64,000 nucleotides of DNA from Desulfofundulus kuznetsovii DSM 6115 (lineage in GTDB: Bacteria > Bacillota > Desulfotomaculia > Desulfotomaculales > Desulfovirgulaceae), in contig NC_015573.1 of the NCBI RefSeq assembly GCF_000214705.1, forward strand, positions 3,231,001 to 3,295,000, read 5' to 3'. Positions 45,105 to 54,603 of this stretch are shown piece after piece. How positions within the stretch are numbered: position 1 is the stretch's first letter; every line of letters starts with the position of its first letter. The notes below the pieces were generated by a model, which was not told the DNA's origin, searched no databases, and was given only the letters and a program-made list of their open reading frames with translations. The position numbers were made by a program, and so were the translations under genes.

Positions 45105-46955
45105 TTAGGACACCACAAACCTGCCCACCATGGCCCGCAGCTGGTCAGCCAGTTTTTTCAAATTATTTGCGGCCCCTAGAATTTCTTCCATGGCGGCATT
45201 CTGTTCTTCCGCCACAGCCGCTATATTTTCGGTGCTGGCGGATACCTGTTGTATAGAAGCGACTACATCCTGGAGGTATCTATTCAGTTCCTCAACGCGC
45301 TGGGAAATTTTTTCAAAAGACTCCCCCGCCTGGCTAACTACTTGAGTGCTGCCTTCTATCCGGTTTATATTTTCTTTAGCATTCTTGACCATCTGGCCGA
45401 TTTCTGAACGAATACCCTCCACCAGTTGGTTAATTTCTTTAGCCGATGCTGCCGACTGTTCAGCCAGCTTGCGTACTTCTTCGGCCACCACCGAAAAACC
45501 ACGACCGTGTTCCCCTGCCCGGGCAGCCTCAATGGCGGCATTAAGTGCTAAAAGGTTTGTTTCTTCGGCAATATTAGCAATCACATCTGCCACATGGAAT
45601 ATATTGCCCGCCTTGGCATCTAAATTCATAATCGAATCGGCCACTTCCCGGATGGCCGAATGAATGGCTTCAATCTCCTGACCTATACGGCGTGACAGCA
45701 CACTGCCTTGTCCGGATGCTTCAGCAGCCTCCCTCGAGATTTCCGCAACCATCTGGGCATTGCTGGACACATTATTAACCGTAGAAGCCACTTCAGAAAT
45801 CGCAGCCGCAGTTTCATTGGCTCCAGAACTGATTTGTTCTGCATTGCCTTTTAATTGATCGGCGGCCTGAACCAGAGAAACGGAAGCATTGGACACCTCT
45901 TTAACCGCTCCGGCTAAACTGTCAACCATTTCTCTAAAAGCCCTGGCCACTTCTCCCACTTCATCGCGGGACGTGGATGCTATCTTTACCGTCAGATCAC
46001 CCTGGGAAACGAGATCAGCTGATTTTCCCAACTCTTTTAAAGGCCTGGTTAATGTGTTGCTCAGGGATAAGCCAATAAGTACAGCCACAGCGACCGTCAC
46101 GGCTACTGCCATACCAACCTGCTTAAGAAAATCCCGAGCCAGGGCAGTTGCCTCGGTTAAAGGCAAATTCACCACCACACCCCAGCCGGCCAAAGGTACA
46201 GGCTCAAAATTACTGAGATATTTTACGCCTTTAGTTTGATAAATAAGGTGACCCGACTTTCCTCTCAACACTTCTTTTACCGGAAGTTCGTCCTTCAAAT
46301 CAATTAGTCCGGCTTCCCCCTGCTCCTTTTCTTTTTGAGGATGAACCACGGCCCGTCCCTGCCGGTCCACGATAAAAGAATACCCGGCCACACCAGCTTT
46401 ATTTTTCTTTATTAAGTCCTCTAAAAATTCCAGGTCCAGGGTCATTTGAACAAAGCCCTTTAATATTCCCTGTGTAAAAATGGGTGCAATCATAATTACA
46501 CTGTTTTTGCCCGTGGTTTTGTTAATGACCACCTCACTTATGGTTAAATCCCGTCTGGCCATGCCTTCTTTAAAGTATTCCCGGTCTCCCAGGTAAAGTA
46601 GCTTCTGTCCATCCGATCGGGCTATCTGGTATCCCCTGGTATCTATTACGGCCAGCAAAGCAGCACCGGAAATATTCTTTTGTAATGAAACCAACAGGGG
46701 AGTAACTTTAGCCGGATCCATTTCCTGTACATCGGAGGTACTGGCCAGACCCTGGAGCATTTCAGCACGGTCGGTTAAAAATCTATTGATCTCACTGACC
46801 ACTCCTTCGGCAATCACACGGTTTTGCTGAAAAGACGCCTGGATCAGATCGGCATTGGCAAAGCGGAAAAATAATAACGCCAGCCCTATAAGAGGTAACA
46901 GTGAGAAAAATACGAAAGACGCGATTAATTTGCCACGTAACCTGAGCCTGAACAT
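45105..46955 (-). CDS. Methyl-accepting chemotaxis protein with dCACHE-type sensor
   Basis: About 616 residues: membrane helix near residues 10-30, a ~240-residue extracellular double-Cache-like sensor ([39 protein letters not shown]), a second helix near 275-300, HAMP, and a long signalling coiled coil with the hairpin core [24 protein letters not shown]. Start set to the ATG at 46955, with GGGGAG upstream. It is divergent from the SuyA/SuyB-like genes and may sense the same organic anion. Confidence 0.93.
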   Translation of the reverse strand: MFRLRLRGKLIASFVFFSLLPLIGLALLFFRFANADLIQASFQQNRVIAEGVVSEINRFLTDRAEMLQGLASTSDVQEMDPAKVTPLLVSLQKNISGAALLAVIDTRGYQIARSDGQKLLYLGDREYFKEGMARRDLTISEVVINKTTGKNSVIMIAPIFTQGILKGFVQMTLDLEFLEDLIKKNKAGVAGYSFIVDRQGRAVVHPQKEKEQGEAGLIDLKDELPVKEVLRGKSGHLIYQTKGVKYLSNFEPVPLAGWGVVVNLPLTEATALARDFLKQVGMAVAVTVAVAVLIGLSLSNTLTRPLKELGKSADLVSQGDLTVKIASTSRDEVGEVARAFREMVDSLAGAVKEVSNASVSLVQAADQLKGNAEQISSGANETAAAISEVASTVNNVSSNAQMVAEISREAAEASGQGSVLSRRIGQEIEAIHSAIREVADSIMNLDAKAGNIFHVADVIANIAEETNLLALNAAIEAARAGEHGRGFSVVAEEVRKLAEQSAASAKEINQLVEGIRSEIGQMVKNAKENINRIEGSTQVVSQAGESFEKISQRVEELNRYLQDVVASIQQVSASTENIAAVAEEQNAAMEEILGAANNLKKLADQLRAMVGRFVVS

Positions 46956-47262
46956 ACACTCTCCCCTTCCCAGAAATTTTAATGCCACAATATTATATCG
47001 GTCTGAGGTAGTACCTCCTGAACAGCTCTATCTTAACTATGGCCAAAATTTTTATTGGCTTCTATATAGGCTTCTTAATATAGGAAAAAATAATAGTTGA
47101 CATCCGGTGGGTAACTAAAGTATAATTTACCCAGCAGAGGTCATACCACATACCACTTTTCAGCCGGTTCCCTACATAACGAATTGCCAAAATTTTCCTA
47201 TTTTTATCTTTTAAGTTTTGAGCTAGGCCTAGCTAACTAACCAGTCAAGGGAGGAGGATACC
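46956..47262. other. Divergent promoter region, chemoreceptor / suyA
   Basis: 307 bases, AT-rich, without genes. It contains the strong sigma-A promoter listed next and, between it and suyA, GGTCATACCACATACC, which could be a FadR-type operator; that is a guess. Confidence 0.5.
47097..47126 (+). promoter_or_regulatory. Sigma-A promoter of the suyAB genes
   Basis: TTGACA, 18 bases, TATAAT, both boxes perfect. The -10 box is about 137 bases before the small-subunit ATG, leaving a moderately long leader. Confidence 0.7.
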
Positions 47263-47544
47263 ATGGCGGTAAAATTTTTTGTACACCACGAGAAGGATAC
47301 CGTAGGAGTCGCGGTAGCCGATATCAAAGCCGGTGAGACCGCCACCGGCTGGGTGATGGACACCAACGCTGAAATCACCGTGACGGCCCTCAACGACATT
47401 CCCCTGGGCCACAAGATTGCTCTGTGCGATTTTCTCCCCGGCGACACTGTAATCAAATATGGCGAATCCATCGGCAAAACTACCCAGGCCATCAAAAAAG
47501 GGGAACACGTGCACATCCATAACCTGAAGACTGCGAGGTGGTAA
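47263..47544 (+). CDS. suyA: UxaA-family small (SAF-domain) subunit, probable sulfolactate sulfo-lyase SuyA
   Basis: A 93-residue SAF-domain protein: [53 protein letters not shown] and a C-terminal HVHIHN. The domain forms the small half of altronate-type dehydratases; a free small subunit with the GWVMDT element is what I associate with SuyA of (2R)-sulfolactate sulfo-lyase, which splits sulfolactate into pyruvate and sulfite. The exporter of the TauE/SafE type downstream supports a sulfite-releasing reaction. Alternative: a sugar-acid dehydratase. Excellent ribosome site GGGAGGAGG. Confidence 0.68.
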   Translation: MAVKFFVHHEKDTVGVAVADIKAGETATGWVMDTNAEITVTALNDIPLGHKIALCDFLPGDTVIKYGESIGKTTQAIKKGEHVHIHNLKTARW

Positions 47545-47546
47545 AG

Positions 47547-48710
47547 ATGACACTAAAATTTATGGGATACCGCAGGGAGAACGGCAGAGTGGGGGTCCGT
47601 AACCACGTTGTGATTTTGCCTCTCGATGATATATCCAATGCCTGCGCTGAAGCAGTGGCCAACAATGTAAAGGGGACTATCGCCCTCCCCCACCATTTCG
47701 GCCGCCTTCAGTTCGGTCGCGACCTGGAGCTTTTCTTCCGCCAGTTAATTGGCATTGGCAGCAACCCCAATGTGGCCGCCTGCATCGTCATCGGCATCGA
47801 GACTTCTCACTGGACCACCCGGGTAGCCGAGGGAATCGCCAAGACCGGCAAGCCCGTGGCCATGTTCGGGATTGAAAGATACGGTGACTTCAACACCATC
47901 GAGCGGGCTTCCAGAAAAGCCAAGGAATTCGTTCACTGGGCCAGCGAACTCCAGCGGGAAGAATGCGAAATCGCCGACCTGGTGGTCAGTGTGAAGTGCG
48001 GCGAGTCGGACACCACCTCCGGCCTGGCCGCCAATCCCACGGTAGGTAAAGTGGTGGAGCGGCTGACCGCGGCCGGTGCCTCCTGCAGCTTTGGTGAAAC
48101 CACCGAACTGACCGGAGGCGAGCATATTGTTGCCGCCAGGATGAGAACCCCGGAACTGAGGGAAAAATTCATGGCCCTTTTCAATGACTACCAGGCCCTC
48201 ATTATGCAGGAAGAAGCCGACCTCCTCGGCTCCCAGCCGACTCAGGGCAACATCATCGGTGGTTTGACCACCATTGAAGAAAAAGCGCTGGGCAACATCC
48301 AGAAGATCGGCAATTGCATGGTGGACGGCGTCCTTGAATCTGCCGAATACATTCCTCCGCGGACCGGCAAACTCTGGTTCATGGACACCTCCTCTGCGGC
48401 AGCGGAAGCCGTTACCCTGTGGGCGGCCGGCGGCGCCGTGATTCACCTCTTCCCCACCGGCCAGGGCAACGTCGTGGGTAACCCTATCGTCCCGGTCATC
48501 AAACTGTCGGCCAACCCCATTACCGTCTCCACTATGTCCGAGCACATTGACGTGGATGTATCCGGCGTGCTCCGCCGCGAACTGACCCTCGACCAGGCCG
48601 CCGACAAGTTGATGGAAATGATCATCCGCACCGCCAACGGCCGTCTGACTTCCGCCGAGGTCCTGGGTCACAGGGAATTTGTCATCAACAAACTATACCG
48701 CAGCGCATAA
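47547..48710 (+). CDS. suyB: UxaA-family large subunit, probable sulfolactate sulfo-lyase SuyB
   Basis: A 387-residue UxaA-type large subunit: [32 protein letters not shown], the intact metal-type motif [67 protein letters not shown] and [15 protein letters not shown]. The ATG at 47547 is preferred because GAGGTGG precedes it; it lies two bases after the small-subunit stop. With the small subunit it should form the full lyase. Followed by a terminator 80 bases on. Confidence 0.72.
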   Translation: MTLKFMGYRRENGRVGVRNHVVILPLDDISNACAEAVANNVKGTIALPHHFGRLQFGRDLELFFRQLIGIGSNPNVAACIVIGIETSHWTTRVAEGIAKTGKPVAMFGIERYGDFNTIERASRKAKEFVHWASELQREECEIADLVVSVKCGESDTTSGLAANPTVGKVVERLTAAGASCSFGETTELTGGEHIVAARMRTPELREKFMALFNDYQALIMQEEADLLGSQPTQGNIIGGLTTIEEKALGNIQKIGNCMVDGVLESAEYIPPRTGKLWFMDTSSAAAEAVTLWAAGGAVIHLFPTGQGNVVGNPIVPVIKLSANPITVSTMSEHIDVDVSGVLRRELTLDQAADKLMEMIIRTANGRLTSAEVLGHREFVINKLYRSA

Positions 48711-48788
48711 GTCCTCTTTTATCGAGCGGCAAAGTAATTAAAAAAGAATATTATTCCCCTCCACACTACCCCCATATATACGGAATAA

Positions 48789-48817
48789 GCCCCGGAAGTA
48801 TCAGATACTTTCGGGGC
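48789..48817 (+). terminator. Terminator after suyAB
   Basis: GCCCCGGAAGTATC pairs with GATACTTTCGGGGC (one wobble pair) with almost no loop, followed by ATATTTATAAAA. A strong hairpin; the T-run is poor. Confidence 0.65.
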
Positions 48818-48868
48818 ATATTTATAAAATCGTCAACTTTACATAACTATAATGAGGGAGAAAATACT

Positions 48869-49600
48869 ATGCTAAACATCTTTTCCATGCTAGCCGCCTT
48901 TGTAGCAGGGTTGTTAAAAACTGCCTTCGGCATTGGCGCAGGGGTATTTTTAACTCCCCTGCTGTCTCTTACCATGGACCCCAAAACTGCAGTGGCTTTA
49001 ATGGCACCCATGATGCTTATAACAGATTTTTCTACTTTGGGTACCCACTGGAAAAGGTGGGATAAAAAGCAGCTCCTGATAATATTGCCTGGCGCCCTAC
49101 TGGGTACTATTTTAGGTAGCTATTACCTGGTCGGAGCTTCTCCCGAAAAAACAAAAATTACAATAGGAACTATTGCTATACTTTTTTCAACCCTTCAAAT
49201 TTTACGTATAAAAAAAGAAAAACTTTTTACAAATATAAAATTCAGTCCATGGCAGGGTAGCATTATCAGTATCGCAGCAGGAACAGCTTCGGCAATAGCC
49301 CACTCAGGAGGCATTGTCCTTACCATTTACTTAATAACACAAAATTTAAAGAAAGAAACTTTTGTGGCCACTTTGGTGGGATTCTTACTATTTGCTGATT
49401 GTTTAAAGATAGTAATGTTCAGCAGGCTGGGAATCCTCACTTTGCCCCTGGTCAAAATTAGTTTATTCCTGGTTCCGGTTTTGTTTTTAGGGAGCTGGGC
49501 GGGAAGTAAATTAATTAAAAAGATATCAGACAAGCAGTTTGTTATTTATATTAATATCCTTGTCTTTATAAGCGGGCTTATTTTATTGATCAAACACTAA
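48869..49600 (+). CDS. TauE/SafE-family exporter (TSUP)
   Basis: A 243-residue protein with seven or eight membrane segments and the two-repeat TSUP layout (AGLLKTAFGIGAGVFLTPLLS; AAGTASAIAHSGGIVLTIYL). Members export sulfite, sulfoacetate or related anions. Next to SuyAB-like genes the simplest role is removal of sulfite. The gene is noticeably more AT-rich than suyAB and has its own leader after their terminator, so it may have a separate history. Confidence 0.85.
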   Translation: MLNIFSMLAAFVAGLLKTAFGIGAGVFLTPLLSLTMDPKTAVALMAPMMLITDFSTLGTHWKRWDKKQLLIILPGALLGTILGSYYLVGASPEKTKITIGTIAILFSTLQILRIKKEKLFTNIKFSPWQGSIISIAAGTASAIAHSGGIVLTIYLITQNLKKETFVATLVGFLLFADCLKIVMFSRLGILTLPLVKISLFLVPVLFLGSWAGSKLIKKISDKQFVIYINILVFISGLILLIKH

Positions 49601-49604
49601 GCCC

Positions 49605-49765
49605 ACCTGTAACCTGATGAAAGTCCTCGAGTATGAAAGCCGTCTGGTTCCCGAACCCTAAGGTGCAGGGAACCATGCCAAGGGCAGCAAGCCGAAGAAA
49701 TCCAGCCTGTCAATAAAGAGGAATGAGGTCATACCTCGGTAGCGCACAAATACCCCTCTCTTGTT
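49605..49765 (+). other. Possible group II intron 5'-end remnant
   Basis: The segment AACCTGATGAAAGTCC…GTATGAAAGCCGTCTGGTTC…CCCTAAGGTGCAGGGAACC…GGCAGCAAGCCGAAG reads like domain I of a bacterial group II intron as I remember such sequences, with GGTTCCCGAACC and GGAACC-type helices. No reverse transcriptase or intron 3' end follows, so at most a fragment is left. Recognition from memory; uncertain. Confidence 0.3.
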
Positions 49766-49770
49766 AAAAG

Positions 49771-50466
49771 TTACAGAACCCGCTCCACACTTTGAATATG
49801 CTCCAGCATAGCTTGCACCGCAGTATCCTTGTCCCGGCGACTGATGGCCTCCATAATACGCTGGTGATCTTTAATGGATTGGATGGCCCGGCCGGGAATG
49901 GTTGTAGTACGACTGCGCATGCGGTCGTAGACATGATAGAGGCTGCTGACGATAGCAATTAAAACATGGTTCCGGGTGAAGCTAAAAATTGCCCCGTGAA
50001 AACGGGCGTCGTGCTCCCGGGCATAAGCAGGATCAACTTCATTGGTGGTAATCCGGGCCAGAGCATCCTCAACTATTTCCCGTAAGGTGAGGAGCTCTTC
50101 ATCGCTGGCCCTTTCCACCGCCAGGCTGACCGCCTGTGTTTCCAGTACCTTGCGCACTTCCAACAAATCTTTGATTTCGTCCTTTTTGACCACCAGCAAT
50201 TCGCCCAAGGTATTCATTAACGAAGTGACATCGTTCTGGGCAATAAAAATACCCTGTCCTTTTTTAATGGTCACCATGCCCATGGTGGCCAGTATTTGAA
50301 TAGCTTCCCGCACCGAAGTACGGCTGACATTCATCAACTGAGCCAGTTCTCGTTCAGGAGGCAGGCGATCCCCGGGCTTTAGTTTTCCTTCGGCAACCAG
50401 CGAGCGAATCTGAGCCACAATGCGCTGGGAACGATTAGTATTTTCTGAGACTACTGGTACAAACAT
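49771..50466 (-). CDS. FadR-subfamily GntR regulator
   Basis: A 231-residue regulator: GntR winged helix in residues 10-75 (LVAEGKLKPGDRLPPERELA, VSRTSVREAIQILATMGMV) and an FCD domain with likely metal ligands in DARFHGAIFSFTRNHV and IKDHQRIMEAI. Convergent with the TauE/SafE gene. Such proteins usually repress acid catabolism; suyAB or the TRAP unit are the nearest candidate targets. Confidence 0.88.
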   Translation of the reverse strand: MFVPVVSENTNRSQRIVAQIRSLVAEGKLKPGDRLPPERELAQLMNVSRTSVREAIQILATMGMVTIKKGQGIFIAQNDVTSLMNTLGELLVVKKDEIKDLLEVRKVLETQAVSLAVERASDEELLTLREIVEDALARITTNEVDPAYAREHDARFHGAIFSFTRNHVLIAIVSSLYHVYDRMRSRTTTIPGRAIQSIKDHQRIMEAISRRDKDTAVQAMLEHIQSVERVL

Positions 50467-50926
50467 CTTCTATACGTCCCTTCCTTCAGCTTTAGTTGTA
50501 AAAAACGGTCAACTCGGTAATCCTTATGTCAAGACCGTTTTTCAACCTTTCTGCAAAAATATTTAAAGAGTACGGTGGCGAAACTATCACCTGATTCAGC
50601 ATAGCTTATAACCTTGCACATAAAATTTAAGTAATTATTCTGCACTAACTTTATATTGTAGCACGCAGCCAGGCATATTTCAAGCAATTTACATACTGAG
50701 TTATCTCCATTTTTTCGCCAAGCGTGATTTAGCTCTCGCTCGCTCCAGTGACCCAGCACTCACCGGACTCATGTACCTGCCCGGAGATTGAAAGCCTATA
50801 TTAGGCAGCAATCATCCTATCAAAGAACTCCGGTTACAGTGAGTGCTGGGGGACCAAACTAGCGCTCAATTTTCGGACTCCGGCGGGGTTCCCGGGACGG
50901 TCAGCAACAAAAAAGGAGGGTCCAGC
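50467..50926. other. 460-base gap upstream of the second FadR-type regulator
   Basis: It contains the AT-rich promoter side of the regulator gene and the long inverted repeat listed next. A 76-codon minus-strand frame (50529-50759) has no ribosome site and no protein-like pattern and is not called. Confidence 0.5.
50752..50850. repeat. 99-base element bounded by 12-base perfect inverted repeats
   Basis: CCCAGCACTCAC at the left and GTGAGTGCTGGG at the right are exact complements; just inside them CGGA and TCCG pair again. The ~70-base interior has no frame. It could be a miniature inverted-repeat element, a long RNA hairpin, or the ends of a lost insertion sequence. Confidence 0.5.
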
Positions 50927-51310
50927 CTAGCCCACCTCTCCCGGTGCCTCTTCCCGCCGGACCTCCACCACCCGGTTCTGCCCGTCCACCAAGACCACCG
51001 TGGGCGAAAAACCGGCCGCTTCCTCCGGGGTCATCATGGCATAGGAAATGATAATGACCGTGTCCCCGGGCTGCACCAGCCGGGCGGCGGCACCGTTAAG
51101 ACAGATGACGCCGGAATCCCGGGGCCCGCTGATGACGTAGGTTTCAAACCGGGCCCCGTTGTTGTTGTTGACAACCTGTACCTTTTCGTGGGGTAAAATG
51201 CCGGCCGCTTCCAGCAGCGCCCGGTCAATGGTGATGCTGCCCATGTAGTTCAGGTTGGCCCCGGTTACAGTAGCCCGGTGAATTTTAGATTTGAAGAGCG
51301 TAATAAACAT
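50927..51310 (-). CDS. panD: Aspartate 1-decarboxylase proenzyme
   Basis: 127 residues; makes beta-alanine from aspartate using a pyruvoyl group produced by self-cleavage. The cleavage site is YMGSITID (Gly-Ser). Other blocks: [34 protein letters not shown] and [12 protein letters not shown]. Start set at the ATG at 51310, where the known N-terminus begins. Last gene of the pan operon. Confidence 0.97.
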   Translation of the reverse strand: MFITLFKSKIHRATVTGANLNYMGSITIDRALLEAAGILPHEKVQVVNNNNGARFETYVISGPRDSGVICLNGAAARLVQPGDTVIIISYAMMTPEEAAGFSPTVVLVDGQNRVVEVRREEAPGEVG

Positions 51311-51398
51311 GCCAGCGTACCCCCTTCCCTTGAAGCGTTCGGCTTCCGGCCCGGCGGCCTTCTTCAGGCGGGCGCCGGGCCGGACAAAAACTTCAGAT

Positions 51399-52259
51399 CT
51401 ACAGCACCCCATCCGGGCTGCCGAGCACAAGGTTATCAATCAACCGGGTAGAGCCAAAGCGTACGGCCAGGGCCAAAAGGGCCGGCCCGTCAAGCCTGGA
51501 CACCGGCTTCAAATCGGGAACTGACCGGATTTCCACGTAGTCGATCCGGGCCCGGGGCTCGGCGGCAATCATGCCCCGCACCAGTTCCACCAGCCGGCCC
51601 GCGTCCCGTTCCCCGGACTCGTAGGCCCGGCGGGCGGCATCCAAACTTCTGGGGAGCACGGCGGCGGCCCGCCTTTCCTCCGGGCTCAGGTACACGTTGC
51701 GGGAACTCATGGCCAGGCCGTCTTCCTCCCGCACCGTGGGCACCGTAACTACTTCCAGATCCATGTTCAGGTCTTCAACCATACGCCGGATGACCAGGGC
51801 CTGCTGGGCGTCTTTCTGGCCGAAAAAGGCCCTGTCGGGGCGCACAATGTTGAACAGCTTGGTCACCACCGTGGCCACCCCCCGGAAGTGACCGGGCCGG
51901 GAAAGCCCGCAGAGGCATTCAGTAAGACCTTCGACATCGACATGGGTGGTAAAACCGGGCGGGTACATCTCCTCCACGGAGGGATGGAAGATAGCATCCA
52001 CGCCCACTTCCCGCGCCAGGGACACATCCCGGTCCAGGTCCCGGGGGTAGCAGTCGTAATCCTCCCGCGGACCGAACTGCAGCGGGTTGACGAAAATGCT
52101 GACCACCACCACATCACAGGCCTCTTTTGCCCGGCGCATGAGGGTGAGGTGACCCTCGTGGAAATAGCCCATGGTGGGGACAAAGCCCACGGTCAGGCCC
52201 CGGGAACGGGCCTGGCGTACAAAATCCCGGATTTCTTTTATCGTGCGGCAGATGAGCAA
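51399..52259 (-). CDS. panC: Pantothenate synthetase
   Basis: 286 residues; joins pantoate and beta-alanine with ATP. Signatures: [21 protein letters not shown] (nucleotidyl-transferase HxGH-type motif), [41 protein letters not shown] and [16 protein letters not shown]. It lies 17 bases after panB. Confidence 0.98.
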   Translation of the reverse strand: MLICRTIKEIRDFVRQARSRGLTVGFVPTMGYFHEGHLTLMRRAKEACDVVVVSIFVNPLQFGPREDYDCYPRDLDRDVSLAREVGVDAIFHPSVEEMYPPGFTTHVDVEGLTECLCGLSRPGHFRGVATVVTKLFNIVRPDRAFFGQKDAQQALVIRRMVEDLNMDLEVVTVPTVREEDGLAMSSRNVYLSPEERRAAAVLPRSLDAARRAYESGERDAGRLVELVRGMIAAEPRARIDYVEIRSVPDLKPVSRLDGPALLALAVRFGSTRLIDNLVLGSPDGVL

Positions 52260-52276
52260 GGGATACTCCCCTCCGG

Positions 52277-53113
52277 TTAATACAATTTGCTAAGCACTTC
52301 CTCCGACATGTCAAAACCATGTTCCGGGCCGGGGAAGGCGCCGCTCTGCACTTCCTCCCGGTAGGCCTTGAGCGCCCGGGCAATCTCTTCGTGGAGGTTG
52401 GCATAACGCTTGGCAAATTTGGGCGACTTCCCCAGGAACATCCCCAGCAGATCGTGGGTCACCAGGACCTGCCCGTTGCAGTGGGGTCCCGCGCCTATGC
52501 CGATGGTGCATACCTCCAGGGTTTCGGTAAGCAGTTTGGCCAGGGGGACGGGTACACACTCCAGGACGATGGCAAAAACTCCTGCTTCCTGAATGGCCCG
52601 GGCGTCTTCAAGAAGTTTTTTCGCCTGGGCCTCGTCCTTGCCCTGCACCTTGTAACCGCCCATCTGGTGAATGGATTGGGGCGTCAAACCCAGGTGGCCC
52701 ATCACAGGAATGCCGCAGGACACCATAGCCCGGACGGTATCGGCCACCTCCCGGCCGCCCTCCAGCTTGACCGCCTGGGCGCCTCCTTCCTGCAGGATGC
52801 GGCCGGCGTTGCGCAGGGCCTCTTCCCGGGAAATGTGGTAGGACATAAAAGGCATGTCGCCGATCACCATGGCCCGTTTGACCCCCCGGGTGACGGCTTT
52901 AATATGATGAACCATATCGTCCATGGTCACGGGAATGGTGGAATCATAGCCTAAGACAGCATTGCCCAGGGAATCTCCCACTAAAATGGCATCAATCCCC
53001 GCTTCATCCACCATCCTGGCCATGGGATAATCGTAGGCCGTGAGCATGGTAATTTTCCGGCCGGTCTTTTTTGCTTCCCGGAAATACGCAGTGGTGACCT
53101 GCTGGTTGCTCAT
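52277..53113 (-). CDS. panB: 3-methyl-2-oxobutanoate hydroxymethyltransferase
   Basis: 278 residues; transfers a hydroxymethyl group to ketoisovalerate. Signatures: ITMLTAYDYPMARMVDEAG, ILVGDSLGNAVLGYDSTIPV, VKLEGGREV, MGHLGLTPQ and GIGAGPHCNGQVLV. Its ATG overlaps the stop of the upstream reductase-like gene (ATGA). Confidence 0.98.
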   Translation of the reverse strand: MSNQQVTTAYFREAKKTGRKITMLTAYDYPMARMVDEAGIDAILVGDSLGNAVLGYDSTIPVTMDDMVHHIKAVTRGVKRAMVIGDMPFMSYHISREEALRNAGRILQEGGAQAVKLEGGREVADTVRAMVSCGIPVMGHLGLTPQSIHQMGGYKVQGKDEAQAKKLLEDARAIQEAGVFAIVLECVPVPLAKLLTETLEVCTIGIGAGPHCNGQVLVTHDLLGMFLGKSPKFAKRYANLHEEIARALKAYREEVQSGAFPGPEHGFDMSEEVLSKLY

Positions 53114-54027
53114 GAGGATACCTCCTTGGATTTGGATACATCTTCACCATTGGCCGAAGCCATAAATACCTCTTCCAGTTGCCGGGCCTGCCCGGCATCA
53201 ATGCTGCCCTTTTCCCTGGCCACCTGGATGGTGTACAGCCCCAGCAGGCGGTAGAGCCGGGATTCCCGGTTCCCCACCTGGTCCAGGGCCGGCAGGTGCC
53301 CGGCAATGGTGGGCACATCTCCCCGGGCCACCGGACCCGTAAGGGCTTCCACCGGTCCCACCCGCCTGATATTGTTTATTGTGCCCCGCACCAGGGGATA
53401 CAGCGCCTCAAAAGCTTCCCTCCGGGAGAGGCCAAACCGGCCGTAAACGCTGGTCGCCAGGTGCATCAAAGACACCAGGTAGTTGGAAGCAATGCAGGCC
53501 GCCGCATGGTAAAGGGGCTTATCTTCAGCCTTGATGATAAAGGCATGGCCCTGTAAGTCGTCAACCACCTGCCGGGCCACGGGAATGGCCGCCTCATCCC
53601 CCTCCAGGGCAAAGTAGGACCCGGGGAGGTTTTCCCTGGCCCCCGCAACATCGGCAAAGGACTGTAACGGGTGGATGGACACGGCCAGGGCCCCGGCTTC
53701 CTGGACACCGTGCAGTTCACTGGATGCATGGGCGCCGCTGGTGTGGGCCACCACCTGGCCGGAACGGAATCCCCCTTGCCGGGCAATAAGTTCCGACACC
53801 GGGGCAATCTCCCGGTCAGGCGTGGTAATAAAAACCAGATCGGCCTTTAGCGTTGCCTCCCACGGTCGGTCATAAGCGCTGCAATCCAGGGACCGGGCCA
53901 GTTTTTGGGCCGGCCCCGGACTCCTGCTGGCCACGGCCACCACGGGGTAACCCCGCTCCTTTAAAAGCAGGGCCAGGGCGCTGCCCACTTTACCGCAGCC
54001 CACTACTGCCACCGAAGGTTTACTCAT
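53110..54027 (-). CDS. panG: Rossmann/DUF2520 protein, probable ketopantoate reductase PanG
   Basis: 305 residues: an N-terminal Rossmann domain (SVAVVGCGKVGSALALLLKERG, VFITTPDREIAPV, HTSGAHASSEL, SIHPLQSFAD) and a helical DUF2520 domain with HAAACIASNYLVSLMHLA. Proteins of this type replace the classical PanE as ketopantoate reductase in some bacteria, and its place as first gene of panG-panB-panC-panD, where no panE is present, supports that role. Start set to the ATG at 54027. Confidence 0.75.
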   Translation of the reverse strand: MSKPSVAVVGCGKVGSALALLLKERGYPVVAVASRSPGPAQKLARSLDCSAYDRPWEATLKADLVFITTPDREIAPVSELIARQGGFRSGQVVAHTSGAHASSELHGVQEAGALAVSIHPLQSFADVAGARENLPGSYFALEGDEAAIPVARQVVDDLQGHAFIIKAEDKPLYHAAACIASNYLVSLMHLATSVYGRFGLSRREAFEALYPLVRGTINNIRRVGPVEALTGPVARGDVPTIAGHLPALDQVGNRESRLYRLLGLYTIQVAREKGSIDAGQARQLEEVFMASANGEDVSKSKEVSS

Positions 54028-54090
54028 CAGTCCCACCCCGGCTTCTGAAATCCTGGTTACGGCAAATAACAAAGAAACTCCCTACAATTC

Positions 54091-54122
54091 AATAAAAAAT
54101 GCCTTCCGGGCTCCCGAAAGGC
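54091..54122 (-). terminator. Intrinsic terminator inside the pan leader
   Basis: On the minus strand, GCCTTTCGGGAGCCCGGAAGGC folds into a hairpin followed by ATTTTTTATT. It lies about 65 bases before the panG start, so it would stop transcription before the operon unless controlled. Confidence 0.75.
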
Positions 54123-54262
54123 AGTAAATGTTCCCCATCACCTCCGTCTCGGTCCTTCCCGGCTCCAAGCGGCAAAACGTATTTGGTTTTAGAGGTACTC
54201 TTAATAAAAGGTATGGTTCCCGCGGGGATACCATCCCATGGATAAATTTTAACATACGCTCT
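54091..54262 (-). promoter_or_regulatory. Structured leader of the pan operon (candidate riboswitch/attenuator)
   Basis: Downstream of a plausible promoter on the minus strand (TTGTTG, 16 bases, TATGTT) lies a ~150-base leader ending in the terminator above. It contains a hairpin GGTATCCCCGCGGGAACCATACC and further short helices. A conserved RNA called the pan motif, with bulged adenines in a hairpin, is known upstream of pantothenate genes; whether this leader matches it was not verified. A 61-codon frame spans it but has no good ribosome site. Confidence 0.45.
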
Positions 54263-54381
54263 AGCAAAGAGACAACAAATTTTTGTTTATTAACCCAGCA
54301 AGAAGCTGTCCAGCATAGGCGGGATTATTAACATACCTGTATCCCGCCGGAAAAACGGTTATTCTTCCCCTTTCCCTTTTT

Positions 54382-54468
54382 GTTTTGGCGCAGCGGTCAC
54401 ACCGGTACTCCATGCACTCTGCAACCTTCCTCTGACCGGGGCGTCATAATTCCAAATCAATCCGGCCA
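54382..54468 (-). pseudogene. Fragment duplicated from the Cys-rich gene at 60.5 kb
   Basis: GTTTTGGCGCAGCGGTCACACC…TACTCCATGCACTCTGCAACC and GCGTCATAATTCCAAATCAA recur almost exactly at 60669-60753, inside the hypothetical gene there. Only the part encoding NYDAP…KVAECMEYRCDRCAK is present here, broken by small changes. A decayed partial copy. Confidence 0.6.
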
Positions 54469-54501
54469 CGAAGGAACTCATGCTTTTATCCTTCCGCGTA
54501 C

Positions 54502-54533
54502 AAAAAAATAAGCCTCGGCGAGGCAGCCGAGAC
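54502..54533 (-). terminator. Terminator after the GerD-like lipoprotein gene
   Basis: On the minus strand, CTCGGC-TGCCTC-GCCGAG followed by GCTTATTTTTTTG. Strong stem and clear T-run, about 70 bases after the stop codon. Confidence 0.8.
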
Positions 54534-54603
54534 GCAAGATCGTCCTGCCAGGAAGCCGGATAAACATATCCACTTTTTTCAAAATGGCGGCCAATATTTT
54601 GGG

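Noticed and set aside
50529-50759. Minus-strand 76-codon frame
   Set aside because: No ribosome site and a composition typical of chance in an AT-rich gap.
54181-54262. T-box-like string GGGATGGTATCCCCGCGGG in the pan leader
   Set aside because: It differs from the AGGGUGGNACCGCG consensus by an insertion and lies too far from the terminator to form the antiterminator; no specifier stem was found.
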